A stretch of 64,000 bases of DNA from Vibrio cortegadensis (GCF_024347395.1 NZ_AP025472.1:744001-808000); one strand, 5' to 3'. Numbered from the stretch's first letter, positions 17,310 through 27,216 are shown. Numbers and translations are program-made. Notes: generated by a model not told the origin, from the sequence alone.

Positions 17310-18158
17310 ATGAAAAAAGTACTGGTGAGTGTTTTGTTTCTCGTAACCTTGGTTTTTCTTGGGTTTTCTATGCTTTTTTCTGTACCGCCGACACCAGAAG
17401 TGATCTCCTCTGCTGCTGGTTCAAATCAAAAGTCATTACAGTGTTTTGATAATCCATCACCAGAAGCTATTGACCAAAATGGCGAGCTAAATGTATTAGT
17501 TTGGAATATCTACAAACAGCAACGTTCCAATTGGCGTGAAGAGTTGGAATCGCTAAGTGAATATCGCCAACTGATGTTGTTGCAAGAAGCGAGCATGACA
17601 GATGAGTTAAAAGGTTGGATTGCGGAACAGTCTTGGGGAAGTAATCAAGCCAATGCATTTGAAGTTTTTAATGTGGGTGCCGGGGTATTAAACCTAGCGA
17701 CAAACCTACCAATTCAGGCGTGTGCTTATACGGACCTTGAGCCTTGGTTGCGATTACCTAAATCGGCATTGAGAGCTTATTATCAACTCTCTGATGGTAG
17801 TACTTTAGGTGTGATTAACGTGCATGCAGTGAATTTTACTTTTGGAACACAAGAGTACCAGCAGCAGTTGAACAAACTCGAAAAATCCATTCGAGATCAT
17901 AAAGGACCATTGATTGTCGCTGGAGATTTCAATAGTTGGAGTGATGCTCGCGTTCAAGCCATGAAGAGTTCATTGAGAGAGCTCGGGGTACAGGAAGTGC
18001 ATTTTAATCCGGATAATCGAACTCAGTTTGTAACGGGGCTCACTTTGGATCATATCTTTTATCGAGGGTTAGAGCTAAAAAACGCAAAAGCGCCCATGAC
18101 GGACGCTTCGGATCATAACCCTTTGCAGGTTAGCTTTAAGTTAGTGGAAACAGATTAA
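17310..18158 (+). CDS. endonuclease/exonuclease/phosphatase-fold protein, YafD-like
   Basis: A 282-residue protein of the EEP superfamily (UPF0294/YafD group). The N-terminal hydrophobic stretch (about residues 4-25) suggests membrane anchoring or export. The metal-dependent hydrolase motifs appear in order: VWNIYK, LLQEA, GDFNSW, TLDHIFYRG and the terminal SDHNPL. The substrate is unknown; YafD itself is poorly characterised. Its stop codon overlaps that of the convergent YIP1 gene by four bases (TTAA). An AGGA ribosome site lies before the ATG. Confidence 0.85.
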   Translation: MKKVLVSVLFLVTLVFLGFSMLFSVPPTPEVISSAAGSNQKSLQCFDNPSPEAIDQNGELNVLVWNIYKQQRSNWREELESLSEYRQLMLLQEASMTDELKGWIAEQSWGSNQANAFEVFNVGAGVLNLATNLPIQACAYTDLEPWLRLPKSALRAYYQLSDGSTLGVINVHAVNFTFGTQEYQQQLNKLEKSIRDHKGPLIVAGDFNSWSDARVQAMKSSLRELGVQEVHFNPDNRTQFVTGLTLDHIFYRGLELKNAKAPMTDASDHNPLQVSFKLVETD

Positions 18159-18853
18159 CCAAGCAGAGACATGACGAGAATGTAGAATGCCCAGATCACG
18201 TAGTAACCAACCCAAGGAAGGGCTGAAATAACGAGAGCTTGCCCACGCTCAAATTCAGTCCAAGTCAATACAGCGGCGTAACCAAGGACAATATACCAAG
18301 GCATAAGCAGTGGCAGTGAGCTCGCAAATTGTGACCACTCATGAGTCAATGGCAGTTTAAGTAAACCATTCAGGCTATTTAAATCCGCTGCATAGATCAT
18401 AACTTGGCCATGCTTCAGTAACAAACTCACGTAGCTCGCAAAATCACCAATAACCGCCGGGAACATGATCACAGATGCTGCTGCAAACCAACGCCAAAAG
18501 CTGTGCTTATGCTGGCTAGGCTTAGTGGCTAAATTAAACCAGAAAGCGAGCATAAGAATAGACATCGTACGCCCTGCGACATCACTGATGATCTCACTTG
18601 CGAGTAGTGTATTACTGTCTAATAGTTTTAACTGTTCAGGGTTAACAATCGCCAGTTGAGTTGAAAGTGCCGCACTTAGCCATTCAAAATTGACGTTCGC
18701 AAAGTAAGCGCCCCAAAATAAAAACGGGCTCAGAATCAGGATAATATAAGGTTGCCAGCCCCAAGCGCCTCGTTGATACAAAGCGAGGAAGCAAGACGTT
18801 GGCGATCGAAAAATATCGACCAACATAATTAAAGGGTTACTTGAAGGGGTCAT
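18155..18853 (-). CDS. YIP1-family integral membrane protein
   Basis: A 232-residue protein with about five hydrophobic helices (for example YIILILSPFLFWGAYF, SILMLAFWFNLA and WVGYYVIWAFYILVMSLL) in the pattern of the YIP1 family. No enzymatic motif is visible and the function is unknown. The start overlaps the end of mltD by four bases, so it is translated with that gene. Membership is judged from topology and local wording rather than a profile search. Confidence 0.7.
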   Translation of the reverse strand: MTPSSNPLIMLVDIFRSPTSCFLALYQRGAWGWQPYIILILSPFLFWGAYFANVNFEWLSAALSTQLAIVNPEQLKLLDSNTLLASEIISDVAGRTMSILMLAFWFNLATKPSQHKHSFWRWFAAASVIMFPAVIGDFASYVSLLLKHGQVMIYAADLNSLNGLLKLPLTHEWSQFASSLPLLMPWYIVLGYAAVLTWTEFERGQALVISALPWVGYYVIWAFYILVMSLLG

Positions 18854-20448
18854 ACACTTACCTTGGTTACATCAACATATAATTTGAGTTTTTGGCCTGG
18901 TTGTAGATATTTTTTGCCAACCAGTCCATTCCATTTCGCAATATCGTTACTTTTTACTTTGAATTTACTCGCGATGCCACTCAACGTATCGCCAGAACGC
19001 ACGCTATAAAAAACGGTGCGAATAATGGCACCCTCGCTGCCGTTTTTCCAGATGACAAGCTCTTGGCCAATACGAAGCGTATCTCTAGGGCCCATGCCAT
19101 TCCACTTTGCTAGCGATTGGTGTGACACTTTATTTGCACGTGCAATTGTCCATAAACTGTCACCCGATTTAACTTTGTGGGTAAGCTTGTACTTACCGCG
19201 AGACGTTGCCTGAGTTTTCGCTAAGCGGTTAGAAGCACTAAGCGCATAGGCTTTATCGTCTTTGGTTGAGGTTGGGATCATCAGAAACTTACCAACACGA
19301 ATGCTATTGTTGCTCATGCCGTTGGCTGAACGAATAACCTTGGTGGTGGTATTGTATTTTTTTGCTAGAACACTGAGGCTATCGCCTGATTTGATTTTAT
19401 ACCTAACTAATTTCATTCCCTTGCCGCGATTCGCAGCAACGTGTTGATTGAAATTGGCAACATTCTCTATGGGTAGCAAAAACTGATATGGTCCATCTGG
19501 CGCAGTTGCCCACTGGTTATAGGCTGGGTTATAGCTTTGTAACTCTTTTACACTCATGCCTGCGTATTTAGCGGCAATGGCCAGGTCAAGCTGTTCATTT
19601 GGATCTACGAGCTGTAACACTGGCGTGTTAGATATTGCAGGAAGTTTCAAACCGTATTTATCTTTGTTTGCGATAACATCTGCCAGCGCAAGCAATTTAG
19701 GTACATATCCACTGGTCTCTTTAGGAAGATCTAAAGAGAAGAAATCAATCGGTTTTCCCGCTTTTCTATTTTTTCGAATGGCACTTGATACTCGACCACC
19801 GCCACTGTTATAAGCAGCAATCGCATGGTTCCAATTACCATCAAAGCGCTTATTTAAATAGGTTAGATAATCAAGAGCGGCATCGGTAGCGGCATCGACA
19901 TCGCGGCGGCCATCATACCAAAAGTTCTGTTTTAAGCCGTACATCTTCCCAGTGCCGGGAACAAATTGCCACAATCCGGCAGCACTGCCGTGAGAATACG
20001 CAAAAGCATCAAATGAACTCTCAACAACAGGAAGCAGGGCTAACTCAAGGGGGAGTCCTCTTGCTTCGATTTTTTCAGTGATGAGATATAGAAAAGGAGT
20101 CGCACGTTGAGAAACGGTTTTCAAATGATTTGGGTGTTTTAAGTACCAAGTTCGGTAGTAGTCGACACTTTTATGATTTGGAACATCAAGCTCAAGCTGC
20201 ATCGCGATACGTTGCCAAACATCGTCTTGGCTTTGTGGTGTCGCTTTTACAGGAGTGGAGGTTAATTCTGTAGTTAGCGTTGGCTGTTGCGTCGCTGAGC
20301 TATCAGTATCCATGGCAGATGCATTTTGTTGTGTTTGAGTTGCCTCATCAACGACATTTGATTCATCTTGAGATGTATTGTTATTCGACTGAGTTAATTG
20401 GCAACCCGATAGTAGTAATGCCAAAACCCAGCTGTACTTAGCTCGCAT
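18850..20448 (-). CDS. mltD: membrane-bound lytic murein transglycosylase D
   Basis: Cleaves peptidoglycan glycan strands to 1,6-anhydro products. It has 532 residues. The lipoprotein signal ends LLLSGC, so it is anchored in the outer membrane. A low-complexity Q/S/T linker (about 17-75) precedes the SLT domain, whose catalytic glutamate is in LPVVESSFD followed by GLWQFVPGTG. Three LysM repeats follow (YKIKSGDSLSVLAKKY, HKVKSGDSLWTIARAN, YSVRSGDTLSGIASKF). It lies downstream of gloB on the same strand, as in E. coli, and overlaps the YIP1 gene. Confidence 0.96.
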   Translation of the reverse strand: MRAKYSWVLALLLSGCQLTQSNNNTSQDESNVVDEATQTQQNASAMDTDSSATQQPTLTTELTSTPVKATPQSQDDVWQRIAMQLELDVPNHKSVDYYRTWYLKHPNHLKTVSQRATPFLYLITEKIEARGLPLELALLPVVESSFDAFAYSHGSAAGLWQFVPGTGKMYGLKQNFWYDGRRDVDAATDAALDYLTYLNKRFDGNWNHAIAAYNSGGGRVSSAIRKNRKAGKPIDFFSLDLPKETSGYVPKLLALADVIANKDKYGLKLPAISNTPVLQLVDPNEQLDLAIAAKYAGMSVKELQSYNPAYNQWATAPDGPYQFLLPIENVANFNQHVAANRGKGMKLVRYKIKSGDSLSVLAKKYNTTTKVIRSANGMSNNSIRVGKFLMIPTSTKDDKAYALSASNRLAKTQATSRGKYKLTHKVKSGDSLWTIARANKVSHQSLAKWNGMGPRDTLRIGQELVIWKNGSEGAIIRTVFYSVRSGDTLSGIASKFKVKSNDIAKWNGLVGKKYLQPGQKLKLYVDVTKVSV

Positions 20449-20481
20449 TGATACAGCCTTTTTAATTTACGGCTGCTGATA

Positions 20482-20512
20482 ATACTTGTCACTTCATACC
20501 AGTGACAAGTAT
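20482..20512 (-). repeat. perfect 12-bp hairpin between gloB and mltD
   Basis: ATACTTGTCACT (20482-20493) pairs perfectly with AGTGACAAGTAT (20501-20512) around a 7-base loop, starting eight bases past the gloB stop. No strong T-run follows on the minus strand, so it may stabilise the gloB 3' end rather than fully terminate. Confidence 0.7.
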
Positions 20513-20519
20513 CAAATCG

Positions 20520-21278
20520 TTAAAATTCGTTTTTCCACTCACGTAATGCAGTAAAAATTGACAGAGGATCGGTTTGTTGAGTTCTGGTTGATACTGATTT
20601 CATAATGCTTGGCTGTGTGTAGCGCAAGAATGGATTGATCCACTTTTCTTGGCGTAACGTCGTAGGAATGGTGGAGAGGTTTTGTGCTCTTAAGCGGTTG
20701 ACCTGCTCTCTATATTGATGAAGTAGATCGTTGTCTGGTTCTACCGCTAATGCAAATGCGAGGTTACTGGCGGTATATTCATGCGCACAGTAAATTTCAG
20801 TCTCTTGCGGAAGTGAGAGGATTTTATTGAGTGAATCAAACATCTGCTGTGATGTGCCTTCAAATATACGACCACAACCTGCCGAGAACAGAACATCCCC
20901 ACAGAAGAGTTTTCCATCACCCACATAGCCAATGTGACCTTTAGTATGCCCTGGTAGGCCAAGCACTAAGAATACTTCGCCAAATAGCTCTAACTGATCG
21001 CCATCTTCCATTGGGTGGGTAAGGGTAGGTATGGGTTCATGTTTAGGCCCAACAACATCAATGGTTGGGTACTGTCTAACGAGCTCAGGCACTCCTCCAA
21101 TATGATCATTGTGATGGTGAGTGATAATAATGGCATCGAGAGTGAGATCGTGCTCTTTTATGTAGGCTAAAACCGGTTTTGAGTCACCAGGATCGACAAC
21201 AGCGCAACGTCGGTCGCTATTTTGAATTAGCCAGATGTAATTGTCATTAAATGCGGGTATGCTTTTGATATGTAACAT
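20520..21278 (-). CDS. gloB: hydroxyacylglutathione hydrolase (glyoxalase II)
   Basis: Hydrolyses S-lactoylglutathione to lactate and glutathione, the second step of methylglyoxal detoxification. It has 252 residues with a metallo-beta-lactamase fold. The metal motif THHHNDHIGG (about residues 53-62) and later ligands in GHTKGHIGY and FCGDVLFSAGCGRIFEG are present, and the C-terminal substrate domain contains RLRAQN and LRQEKWINPFLR. It is divergent from the yafS-like gene with a gap of only 39 bases, so the promoters must overlap. Confidence 0.96.
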   Translation of the reverse strand: MLHIKSIPAFNDNYIWLIQNSDRRCAVVDPGDSKPVLAYIKEHDLTLDAIIITHHHNDHIGGVPELVRQYPTIDVVGPKHEPIPTLTHPMEDGDQLELFGEVFLVLGLPGHTKGHIGYVGDGKLFCGDVLFSAGCGRIFEGTSQQMFDSLNKILSLPQETEIYCAHEYTASNLAFALAVEPDNDLLHQYREQVNRLRAQNLSTIPTTLRQEKWINPFLRYTQPSIMKSVSTRTQQTDPLSIFTALREWKNEF

Positions 21279-21317
21279 TGTCGATTCTCCAGCCTCTAAA
21301 TGTGAGACAGGTTATTA

Positions 21318-22052
21318 ATGAAGCCAGCACGTAGCCCGAAAAAGCTTGAAAAGCCCTATTCATGGTCGGAAATAAAAAACGGCCAGTGGGTATGTGAATC
21401 TATCCAAACTCGGCTTGATGAGTGGTGCCCTAAACTATTTGGCTATCATATGCTAAAACTTGGCGGGCTGAGTTGTGAGCTTGCCAGTTGCACCTGTAAT
21501 ATTCAACATCAAGTTAACTTAGATTTGAAAAATCCGCTGCACAATGTGATAGCGGATGCGAATCACCTTCCTTTTTTGGAAAAAAGCTTTGATACGGTCG
21601 TGCTCGCGCATCAGTTAGATTACGCCAACGATCCACATCGAATATTACGCGAAGTTGATCGGGTAATGATGGATGACGGGTATTTGATCATCACTGGCTA
21701 TAACCCTTTTAGTTTTACCGGGCTGGCAAGCTTGTTTCCATGGCGGAAGAAAAATTTTCCGTGGAGTGGTCGAATGTACACGCCGAATCGAATCAAAGAT
21801 TGGTTGGGTGTGCTTAATTATCAAGTGGTGCATTGTGATACCTATGCGCTGTTTCCGATGCAAAGATATCAAACGATGTGGACTTGGCTTGAGAATAGCT
21901 TGGGTGATTGGGCATCCCCGATGGGCAGCATGTACTTTATCGTCGCCAGAAAAAGAACCTACCCACTCAAACCGCTTAAACCTCATTGGAAGCTTAAGCG
22001 TCGTTTATCGCCATTAGGGGTAAATTATAGTGTGGGTAAAGATAAGCCATAG
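21318..22052 (+). CDS. class I SAM-dependent methyltransferase, YafS-like
   Basis: A 244-residue protein of the Methyltransf_11 type. The post-I region DANHLPFLEKSFDTVVLAHQ and the segment ILREVDRVMMDDGYLIITGYNP are typical of SAM methyltransferases, although the first glycine loop (MLKLGGLSCEL) is degenerate. The target is unknown. It sits between gloB and rnhA, exactly where E. coli has yafS. Its stop is two bases from the convergent rnhA stop. Confidence 0.85.
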   Translation: MKPARSPKKLEKPYSWSEIKNGQWVCESIQTRLDEWCPKLFGYHMLKLGGLSCELASCTCNIQHQVNLDLKNPLHNVIADANHLPFLEKSFDTVVLAHQLDYANDPHRILREVDRVMMDDGYLIITGYNPFSFTGLASLFPWRKKNFPWSGRMYTPNRIKDWLGVLNYQVVHCDTYALFPMQRYQTMWTWLENSLGDWASPMGSMYFIVARKRTYPLKPLKPHWKLKRRLSPLGVNYSVGKDKP

Positions 22053-22054
22053 AC

Positions 22055-22522
22055 TTAACTGGTCGGTTGGTAGCCGACATCCTCTTCCGTTGGCGCTTCG
22101 GCCGCGGCTCTGGCGATATCATCACAAATTTCGTTTTCACGATGGCCTGCATGGCCTTTTACCCATTTCCATTCAACTTGGTGCCTTGCTGTTTCTGTAT
22201 CAAGTGCTTTCCAGAGATCTGAATTTTTTACAGGTTTTTTGTCTGATGTCATCCAGTTGCGTTTTTTCCAATTATGGATCCACTGAGTGATCCCCTGTCT
22301 TACATATTGGCTATCCGTAGTAAGTACAACTTGGCAGGGCTCTTTTAACGTTTGCAACGCCACCACCGCGGCAAGCATTTCCATGCGATTGTTGGTGGTT
22401 AAGGTATACCCTTTGGAGAGCGTTTTTTCGGTCTGTTTATAACGCAATACGATCCCATATCCACCGGGTCCAGGATTACCTAAACAGGAACCATCTGTGA
22501 AAATTTCAACTTGTTTAGCCAT
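22055..22522 (-). CDS. rnhA: ribonuclease HI
   Basis: Degrades RNA in RNA-DNA hybrids. It has 155 residues, as in E. coli. All four catalytic acids are present: Asp10 (FTDGS), Glu48 (NRMEML), Asp70 (TTDSQYV) and Asp134 (CDDIAR). The basic handle region (WIHNWKKRNW) and the conserved histidine in KGHAGHREN are also visible. It is divergent from dnaQ across 56 bases, the same head-to-head arrangement as in E. coli. Confidence 0.98.
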   Translation of the reverse strand: MAKQVEIFTDGSCLGNPGPGGYGIVLRYKQTEKTLSKGYTLTTNNRMEMLAAVVALQTLKEPCQVVLTTDSQYVRQGITQWIHNWKKRNWMTSDKKPVKNSDLWKALDTETARHQVEWKWVKGHAGHRENEICDDIARAAAEAPTEEDVGYQPTS

Positions 22523-22578
22523 GATTTGATACTATTAGCAGAAGCACATAATTCACATAGTCTGACATACATATCATT

Positions 22579-23310
22579 ATGAATACCAGTAACAATTCTG
22601 AACAGAAACGTATCATCGTATTAGATACGGAAACCACAGGTATGAATACCGAAGGTGGTCCACATTACCTTGGTCATCGCATTATCGAGATTGGCGCGGT
22701 GGAGATCATTAACCGTAAATTGACCGGTCGTCATTTTCATGTGTATGTGAAAGCTGATCGAGAGATCCAAGCGGAAGCGGTTGAAGTTCACGGCATCACC
22801 GATGAATTCTTGATCGATAAGCCCTTTTATCAAGATGTGCATGAAGAGTTCCTTGAGTTTATTAAAGGTGCTGAGCTGGTGGCCCATAACGCTCCCTTCG
22901 ATACGGGCTTTATGGATTACGAGTTTGAAAAACTTGATCCTGCAATAGGTAAGACGGCAGACTACTGCAAAGTGACAGATACGTTAGCCATGGCGAAGAA
23001 GATCTTCCCGGGCAAGCGTAATAACCTTGATATTCTTTGTGATCGATACGGCATAGATAACTCTCACCGAACCCTCCACGGCGCATTGCTCGATGCGGAG
23101 ATATTGGCTGATGTTTACCTGTTGATGACGGGTGGTCAAACGACGTTACAGTTTAACGCAGGACAGCAAGGTGGTGTCGACGTCATAAAACGAGCGGATT
23201 CTGGACGGAAAGCATTAAAGGTTTTACATGCAACGGCCGATGAACTAGATGCACATCAGTCCCGTTTAGATATCGTTGAAGAGAACGGAAGTTGCCTCTG
23301 GCGCATTTAG
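22579..23310 (+). CDS. dnaQ: DNA polymerase III epsilon subunit (proofreading exonuclease)
   Basis: 3'-5' exonuclease of the replicative polymerase. It has 243 residues. The ExoI motif LDTETTGM supplies Asp16 and Glu18, ExoII is in AHNAPFDTGFMDYEF, and ExoIII-epsilon in HGALLDAEILADVYL. A clamp-binding peptide QTTLQF follows the nuclease domain, matching the QxxLxF pattern. The C-terminal tail would contact DnaE, which lies in this same window. The TIGR03503 gene follows nine bases later. Confidence 0.97.
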   Translation: MNTSNNSEQKRIIVLDTETTGMNTEGGPHYLGHRIIEIGAVEIINRKLTGRHFHVYVKADREIQAEAVEVHGITDEFLIDKPFYQDVHEEFLEFIKGAELVAHNAPFDTGFMDYEFEKLDPAIGKTADYCKVTDTLAMAKKIFPGKRNNLDILCDRYGIDNSHRTLHGALLDAEILADVYLLMTGGQTTLQFNAGQQGGVDVIKRADSGRKALKVLHATADELDAHQSRLDIVEENGSCLWRI

Positions 23311-23318
23311 GAGAATAT

Positions 23319-24569
23319 ATGTTGAGGATTTTTGCTACTTTCAGTTTGTTATTGGTCACTTTGAGCGCATGGGCGACACCTGAATCCTCAATGTCGCTAC
23401 TCGATAATCGATTTCGAGTGGATCCAACGATCGAGCAGATAACATTTGTCATTTATAGAGCTAAAGATTCTCAACCTGTTGTGTTAGTGCGCCCTGATGG
23501 TAAAAAATATTACTCATGGCGATCGCCTGATAGCGTCCGTTGGTATCAAGAATCATCGATGGATATTATCTCTATTGATAAACCTATGGCGGGCCCGTGG
23601 CAGGCGGTAGGGCAAGTGTCACCCAAGAATAATATTAAATTATTGTCACACCTCACTTTGGGGACAGACCGATTTCCAAATCGTCTGTATAAAACTGAAT
23701 TCTTAAAGTTTACCGCTCAGCTCAAAACAGGTGATAAACCATTGGTGCTACGTGACTTCTTAGATCGCGTGAAACTAAAGGTGACGTTTACTAAGTTTAT
23801 TGAGAATGAAGATGAGTTGGTGAAAGAGGCTCGTCCAATCCCCATTGTGGTTGGTGAATTTCTTGATGACGGTAAACAGTTAGACGAAAAAGCGGGCGAT
23901 GGTGTGTTTACGGTAGGCTTACCGATAGAAGTTGAGCCAGGTAAATACCGGGTTCGAGTCACGTCAGGTAACGGTGTATTTTTAAGAGCTCAAGAGAGTA
24001 CGGTATTAGTGTACCCTTCACCGATTTCCACCACGTTTATTCAGTCTAGAAAAGAGGGTGTGGACCATAATATTGTGATCTCAGGAGAGCAAGGGATGAT
24101 TGCTCCGGGAACGATCGCGGCTCATATTGAACAGCTGACACCGACTGATCTTATCAACTATGTTGAAGGCCAAGCGGAGAAAGAGGCGTTTAAAGTCTCA
24201 TTGATGCTAGAGAACCACCTTGAATTAGGAAAGTACTCTTGGAATGGGCGCATATTCGCGACAGACGCCGCCACACAGCGCGGCTTGGTTTTTCCAATAA
24301 GTGAGCAGACTTATAGTGTCGTAAAAGATGTTGATATAGAAGAGTCGAGGCGTCTTCAAGAAGAGGCGCTTGCCGCGCAGAAAAAGATAGAAATGGAGCA
24401 GCAGATGCTTGCAGCCCGTGAAGCGGCAAGGCAGAAAAGTATGATGGTTATTGCGATAGGAAATGTCGTGGTGATCATTTTAGGACTATTAGTGTGGTTC
24501 GTGATTGGCAAGATCCGAGCGAAAAAGGCGGCATTACCAGAGATGCAACTTGCTGCTCCAAAGAAATAA
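23319..24569 (+). CDS. TIGR03503 family protein (membrane-anchored, function unknown)
   Basis: The start is placed at ATG 23319 (MLRIFATFSLLLVTLSAWA) because TAGGAG at 23308-23313 fits it; this gives 416 residues with a signal peptide. The long exported region is beta-rich. A coiled-coil stretch rich in E/Q/A (about 355-385) leads to a C-terminal transmembrane helix (VIAIGNVVVIILGLLVWFVI) and a short basic tail. So it is a periplasmic domain tethered at its C-terminus. No catalytic motif is seen. It is likely co-transcribed with dnaQ. Confidence 0.75.
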   Translation: MLRIFATFSLLLVTLSAWATPESSMSLLDNRFRVDPTIEQITFVIYRAKDSQPVVLVRPDGKKYYSWRSPDSVRWYQESSMDIISIDKPMAGPWQAVGQVSPKNNIKLLSHLTLGTDRFPNRLYKTEFLKFTAQLKTGDKPLVLRDFLDRVKLKVTFTKFIENEDELVKEARPIPIVVGEFLDDGKQLDEKAGDGVFTVGLPIEVEPGKYRVRVTSGNGVFLRAQESTVLVYPSPISTTFIQSRKEGVDHNIVISGEQGMIAPGTIAAHIEQLTPTDLINYVEGQAEKEAFKVSLMLENHLELGKYSWNGRIFATDAATQRGLVFPISEQTYSVVKDVDIEESRRLQEEALAAQKKIEMEQQMLAAREAARQKSMMVIAIGNVVVIILGLLVWFVIGKIRAKKAALPEMQLAAPKK

Positions 24570-24588
24570 GTAAATCGCGGAATTTAAG

Positions 24589-24620
24589 AAGGGACCTCTA
24601 TTTAATAGAAGTCCCTTTTT
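24589..24620 (+). terminator. intrinsic terminator between TIGR03503 gene and fadE
   Basis: AAGGGAC/GTCCCTT with an inner TCT/AGA pairing is followed by TTTTT. It lies between convergent genes and may serve both directions. Confidence 0.85.
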
Positions 24621-24683
24621 GTTACTCACATCTTATATTTAAAGCGTTGTCCCAATTCCACGCATCAATATTCTACGCATCAA

Positions 24684-27128
24684 TTAAGCGACATTATCCA
24701 TGCTTGGGATTTGGGGCTTTGCCGCGAGCTCTTCCGGCTCAAACTCATCAACATTGATTGTGTACAAACGATGGATTTCAGCCTGTCTCAGAAGTGAGGC
24801 TTCCTGTTCGTTGATCAAACCTCGCTCTAAACCTATGTCGGCAATCAGATCAAGGCGTAAGAATGGTCGACGTTCGTTTATCGCTTTACATACTTTCGTA
24901 AACACCGGCTCTGCTTCTAAAATAATCTCAAGTGCCAGTTCAATTCTTCCTACAGGGTTATTCTCCGTTGGTTCCAAGTATTGTCCACGACCGATACGTG
25001 AGCGTGACGCTGACGGTGTTTGTAGGATCTGTGCAACTTGGCTATCCAACTTATCATTTGGCGCTGAACGAACGCGTCCATAAGGAAGTAGAATAAAGCG
25101 TAAACAACCACCAATCACTCGGTTCGGGAAGTTAGCTAAGAAGTCATCAATGGCTTTTTCTGTTTGTTTTAAGCTGTCTTGTAGGCCCCAATGTACAAGT
25201 GGCAAATCTTCGACCTGACGTCCATCATCTTCAAAGCGCTTTAACGTTGCAGAGCTTAAATATAGCTGGCTTAGAATATCGCCTAAACGAGCAGATAAAC
25301 GCTCTTTACGCTTGAGCGAACCCCCAAGTACAACCATTGACACATCTGAAAGCAAAGCAAGGTTTGCACTGTAACGATTCAGTTGTTGGTAGTATCGCTT
25401 AGTTGCATCAGAGGTTGGTGAGTGTGAGCCGATGCCGTCAGTCAAACCGAACCAGAAGCTACGGATCAAATTACTGATTGTGAAACAAGTGTGTCCTGCA
25501 AGAGCAGCATCAAATTTTTCAACAGCATCAGAACTCTCTGAGTAAGCCGCATTCATTTCAGTGAGCACGTATGGATGGCAACGAATCGCTCCTTGACCGT
25601 AAATAATCATCGAACGGGTAAGAATGTTGGCACCTTCCACAGTGACAGCGATAGGAGCGCCTTGGTAGCTACGTGCAAGGAAGTTCGATGGGCCTAAACA
25701 TATCCCTTTACCACCAGCGATATCCATTGCATCAATAACACTTCGTTGGCCACGGTGAGTACAGTGATATTTTACTATCGCTGAAATAACCGATGGTTTT
25801 TCACCGAGGTCGATCCCGGCGACGGTTAAATTACTTGCCGCATCCATTACATAGGCGTTGCCTGCAATACGTGCTAGTGGCTCTTCGATGCCTTCCATTT
25901 TGCCTATAGGTTGTTTGAATTGACGACGAATTCTCGCGTAAGCGCCAGTGGCTAGTGCTGCTGTTTTTAAACCACCTGTTGCATTTGACGGTAGCGTAAT
26001 GCCTCGACCGACAGATAAGCATTCCACCAGCATTTTCCAGCCTTGGCCTGCCATCTTAGAACCGCCAATAATGAAGCTCAAAGGTACAAAAATATCATTA
26101 GCGCGAGTTGGCCCGTTGTGGAATGGCACATTAAGTGGGAAGTGTCGTGTACCAATCTCAATCCCTTTAAGATGAGTCGGTATCAGTGCACAAGTGATGC
26201 CTAGATCTTCTTTATCGCCGAGTAACGCATCTGGGTCGCGAAGCTTAAATGCAAGCCCAAGAACAGTCGCTACAGGTGCTAAAGTGATGTAGCGTTTATT
26301 CCACGTCAGGCGCATACCAAGAACTTCTTCGCCTTCCCATTCCCCTTTACATACCACACCAAAATCAGGGATAGAACCAGCATCAGAACCCGCTTCTGGA
26401 CTCGTCAATGCAAAACATGGGATCTCTTTACCTTCTGCAAGTCGAGGTAGGTAGTAATCACATTGATCTTTAGTTCCATAGTGTTGCAGTAATTCACCAG
26501 GGCCAAGAGAGTTTGGAACACCTACGGTAGAAGATAAAACACCAGAAACCCCGGTAAGTTTTTGTAGAACTAAGGACTGCGCATAGGCTGAAAATTCTAA
26601 TCCGCCATACTTCTTCTTGATGATCATGGCGAAAAATTTGTGGTCTTTTAGATATTGCCAAACTTCTGGAGAGAGGTCTGCCGATTCATGAGTGACTTGG
26701 TAATCATTGACCATTGCACATACTTCATTAACAGGACCATCTAAAAACGCCTGCTCCTCTTTTGAAAGCGTAGGTGGCGTTATATTGTGAAGTTTGTCCC
26801 ACTGAGGTTTACCTTTAAATAGCTCTGCTTCCCACCAAACGGTACCTGCATCTAAGGCTTCTTTCTCCGTTTGTGACATGGCTGGAAGGACTGTTTTGAA
26901 GATTTTCAGAGCTTTTCGACTGATAAGGCTTTGACGAATACTAGGGACGGAGAAAACGGCGACAGATAAAGCATAAGTACACCAACCTATAAGCCCCGCA
27001 TAACCAAAGGCGGTAAGTGCAAGCATGGTAGCGGTAAGTAATAACAGTGACCGAGTGAGTGATGTGCGGTGGTAGAAGCACAGTCCTAACACGACTGTAA
27101 ATCCTAATATAGAGAGCAAGATATCCAT
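24684..27128 (-). CDS. fadE: acyl-CoA dehydrogenase FadE
   Basis: First oxidation step of fatty acid beta-oxidation. The start at 27128 (MDILLSILGF) gives 814 residues, equal to E. coli FadE, and has AAGGA eight bases upstream; a further in-frame ATG at 27164 would add 12 residues. Two N-terminal membrane helices (about 1-75) are followed by the FAD-dependent dehydrogenase domains: CFALTSPEAGSDAGS, the segment around GGKGICLGPSNFLARSYQG, and a C-terminal helical DUF1974 region. A FadR-like operator overlaps the predicted promoter. Confidence 0.96.
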   Translation of the reverse strand: MDILLSILGFTVVLGLCFYHRTSLTRSLLLLTATMLALTAFGYAGLIGWCTYALSVAVFSVPSIRQSLISRKALKIFKTVLPAMSQTEKEALDAGTVWWEAELFKGKPQWDKLHNITPPTLSKEEQAFLDGPVNEVCAMVNDYQVTHESADLSPEVWQYLKDHKFFAMIIKKKYGGLEFSAYAQSLVLQKLTGVSGVLSSTVGVPNSLGPGELLQHYGTKDQCDYYLPRLAEGKEIPCFALTSPEAGSDAGSIPDFGVVCKGEWEGEEVLGMRLTWNKRYITLAPVATVLGLAFKLRDPDALLGDKEDLGITCALIPTHLKGIEIGTRHFPLNVPFHNGPTRANDIFVPLSFIIGGSKMAGQGWKMLVECLSVGRGITLPSNATGGLKTAALATGAYARIRRQFKQPIGKMEGIEEPLARIAGNAYVMDAASNLTVAGIDLGEKPSVISAIVKYHCTHRGQRSVIDAMDIAGGKGICLGPSNFLARSYQGAPIAVTVEGANILTRSMIIYGQGAIRCHPYVLTEMNAAYSESSDAVEKFDAALAGHTCFTISNLIRSFWFGLTDGIGSHSPTSDATKRYYQQLNRYSANLALLSDVSMVVLGGSLKRKERLSARLGDILSQLYLSSATLKRFEDDGRQVEDLPLVHWGLQDSLKQTEKAIDDFLANFPNRVIGGCLRFILLPYGRVRSAPNDKLDSQVAQILQTPSASRSRIGRGQYLEPTENNPVGRIELALEIILEAEPVFTKVCKAINERRPFLRLDLIADIGLERGLINEQEASLLRQAEIHRLYTINVDEFEPEELAAKPQIPSMDNVA

Positions 27129-27196
27129 AAATATGTCCTTATCAAACGCGTTTCTCGTGTGCACGTTTGTCTGTTTTAAAATCCCTGACCTAACAG

Positions 27197-27213
27197 GAGA
27201 GGTCTAACCAGTT
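27197..27213 (-). promoter_or_regulatory. FadR operator candidate for fadE
   Basis: Read on the minus strand, the site is AACTGGTTAGACCTCTC. It matches the FadR consensus AACTGGTCnGACCnGTT at 12 of 15 defined positions. It overlaps the predicted transcription start, where FadR would repress until acyl-CoA is bound. Confidence 0.7.
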
Positions 27214-27216
27214 ACA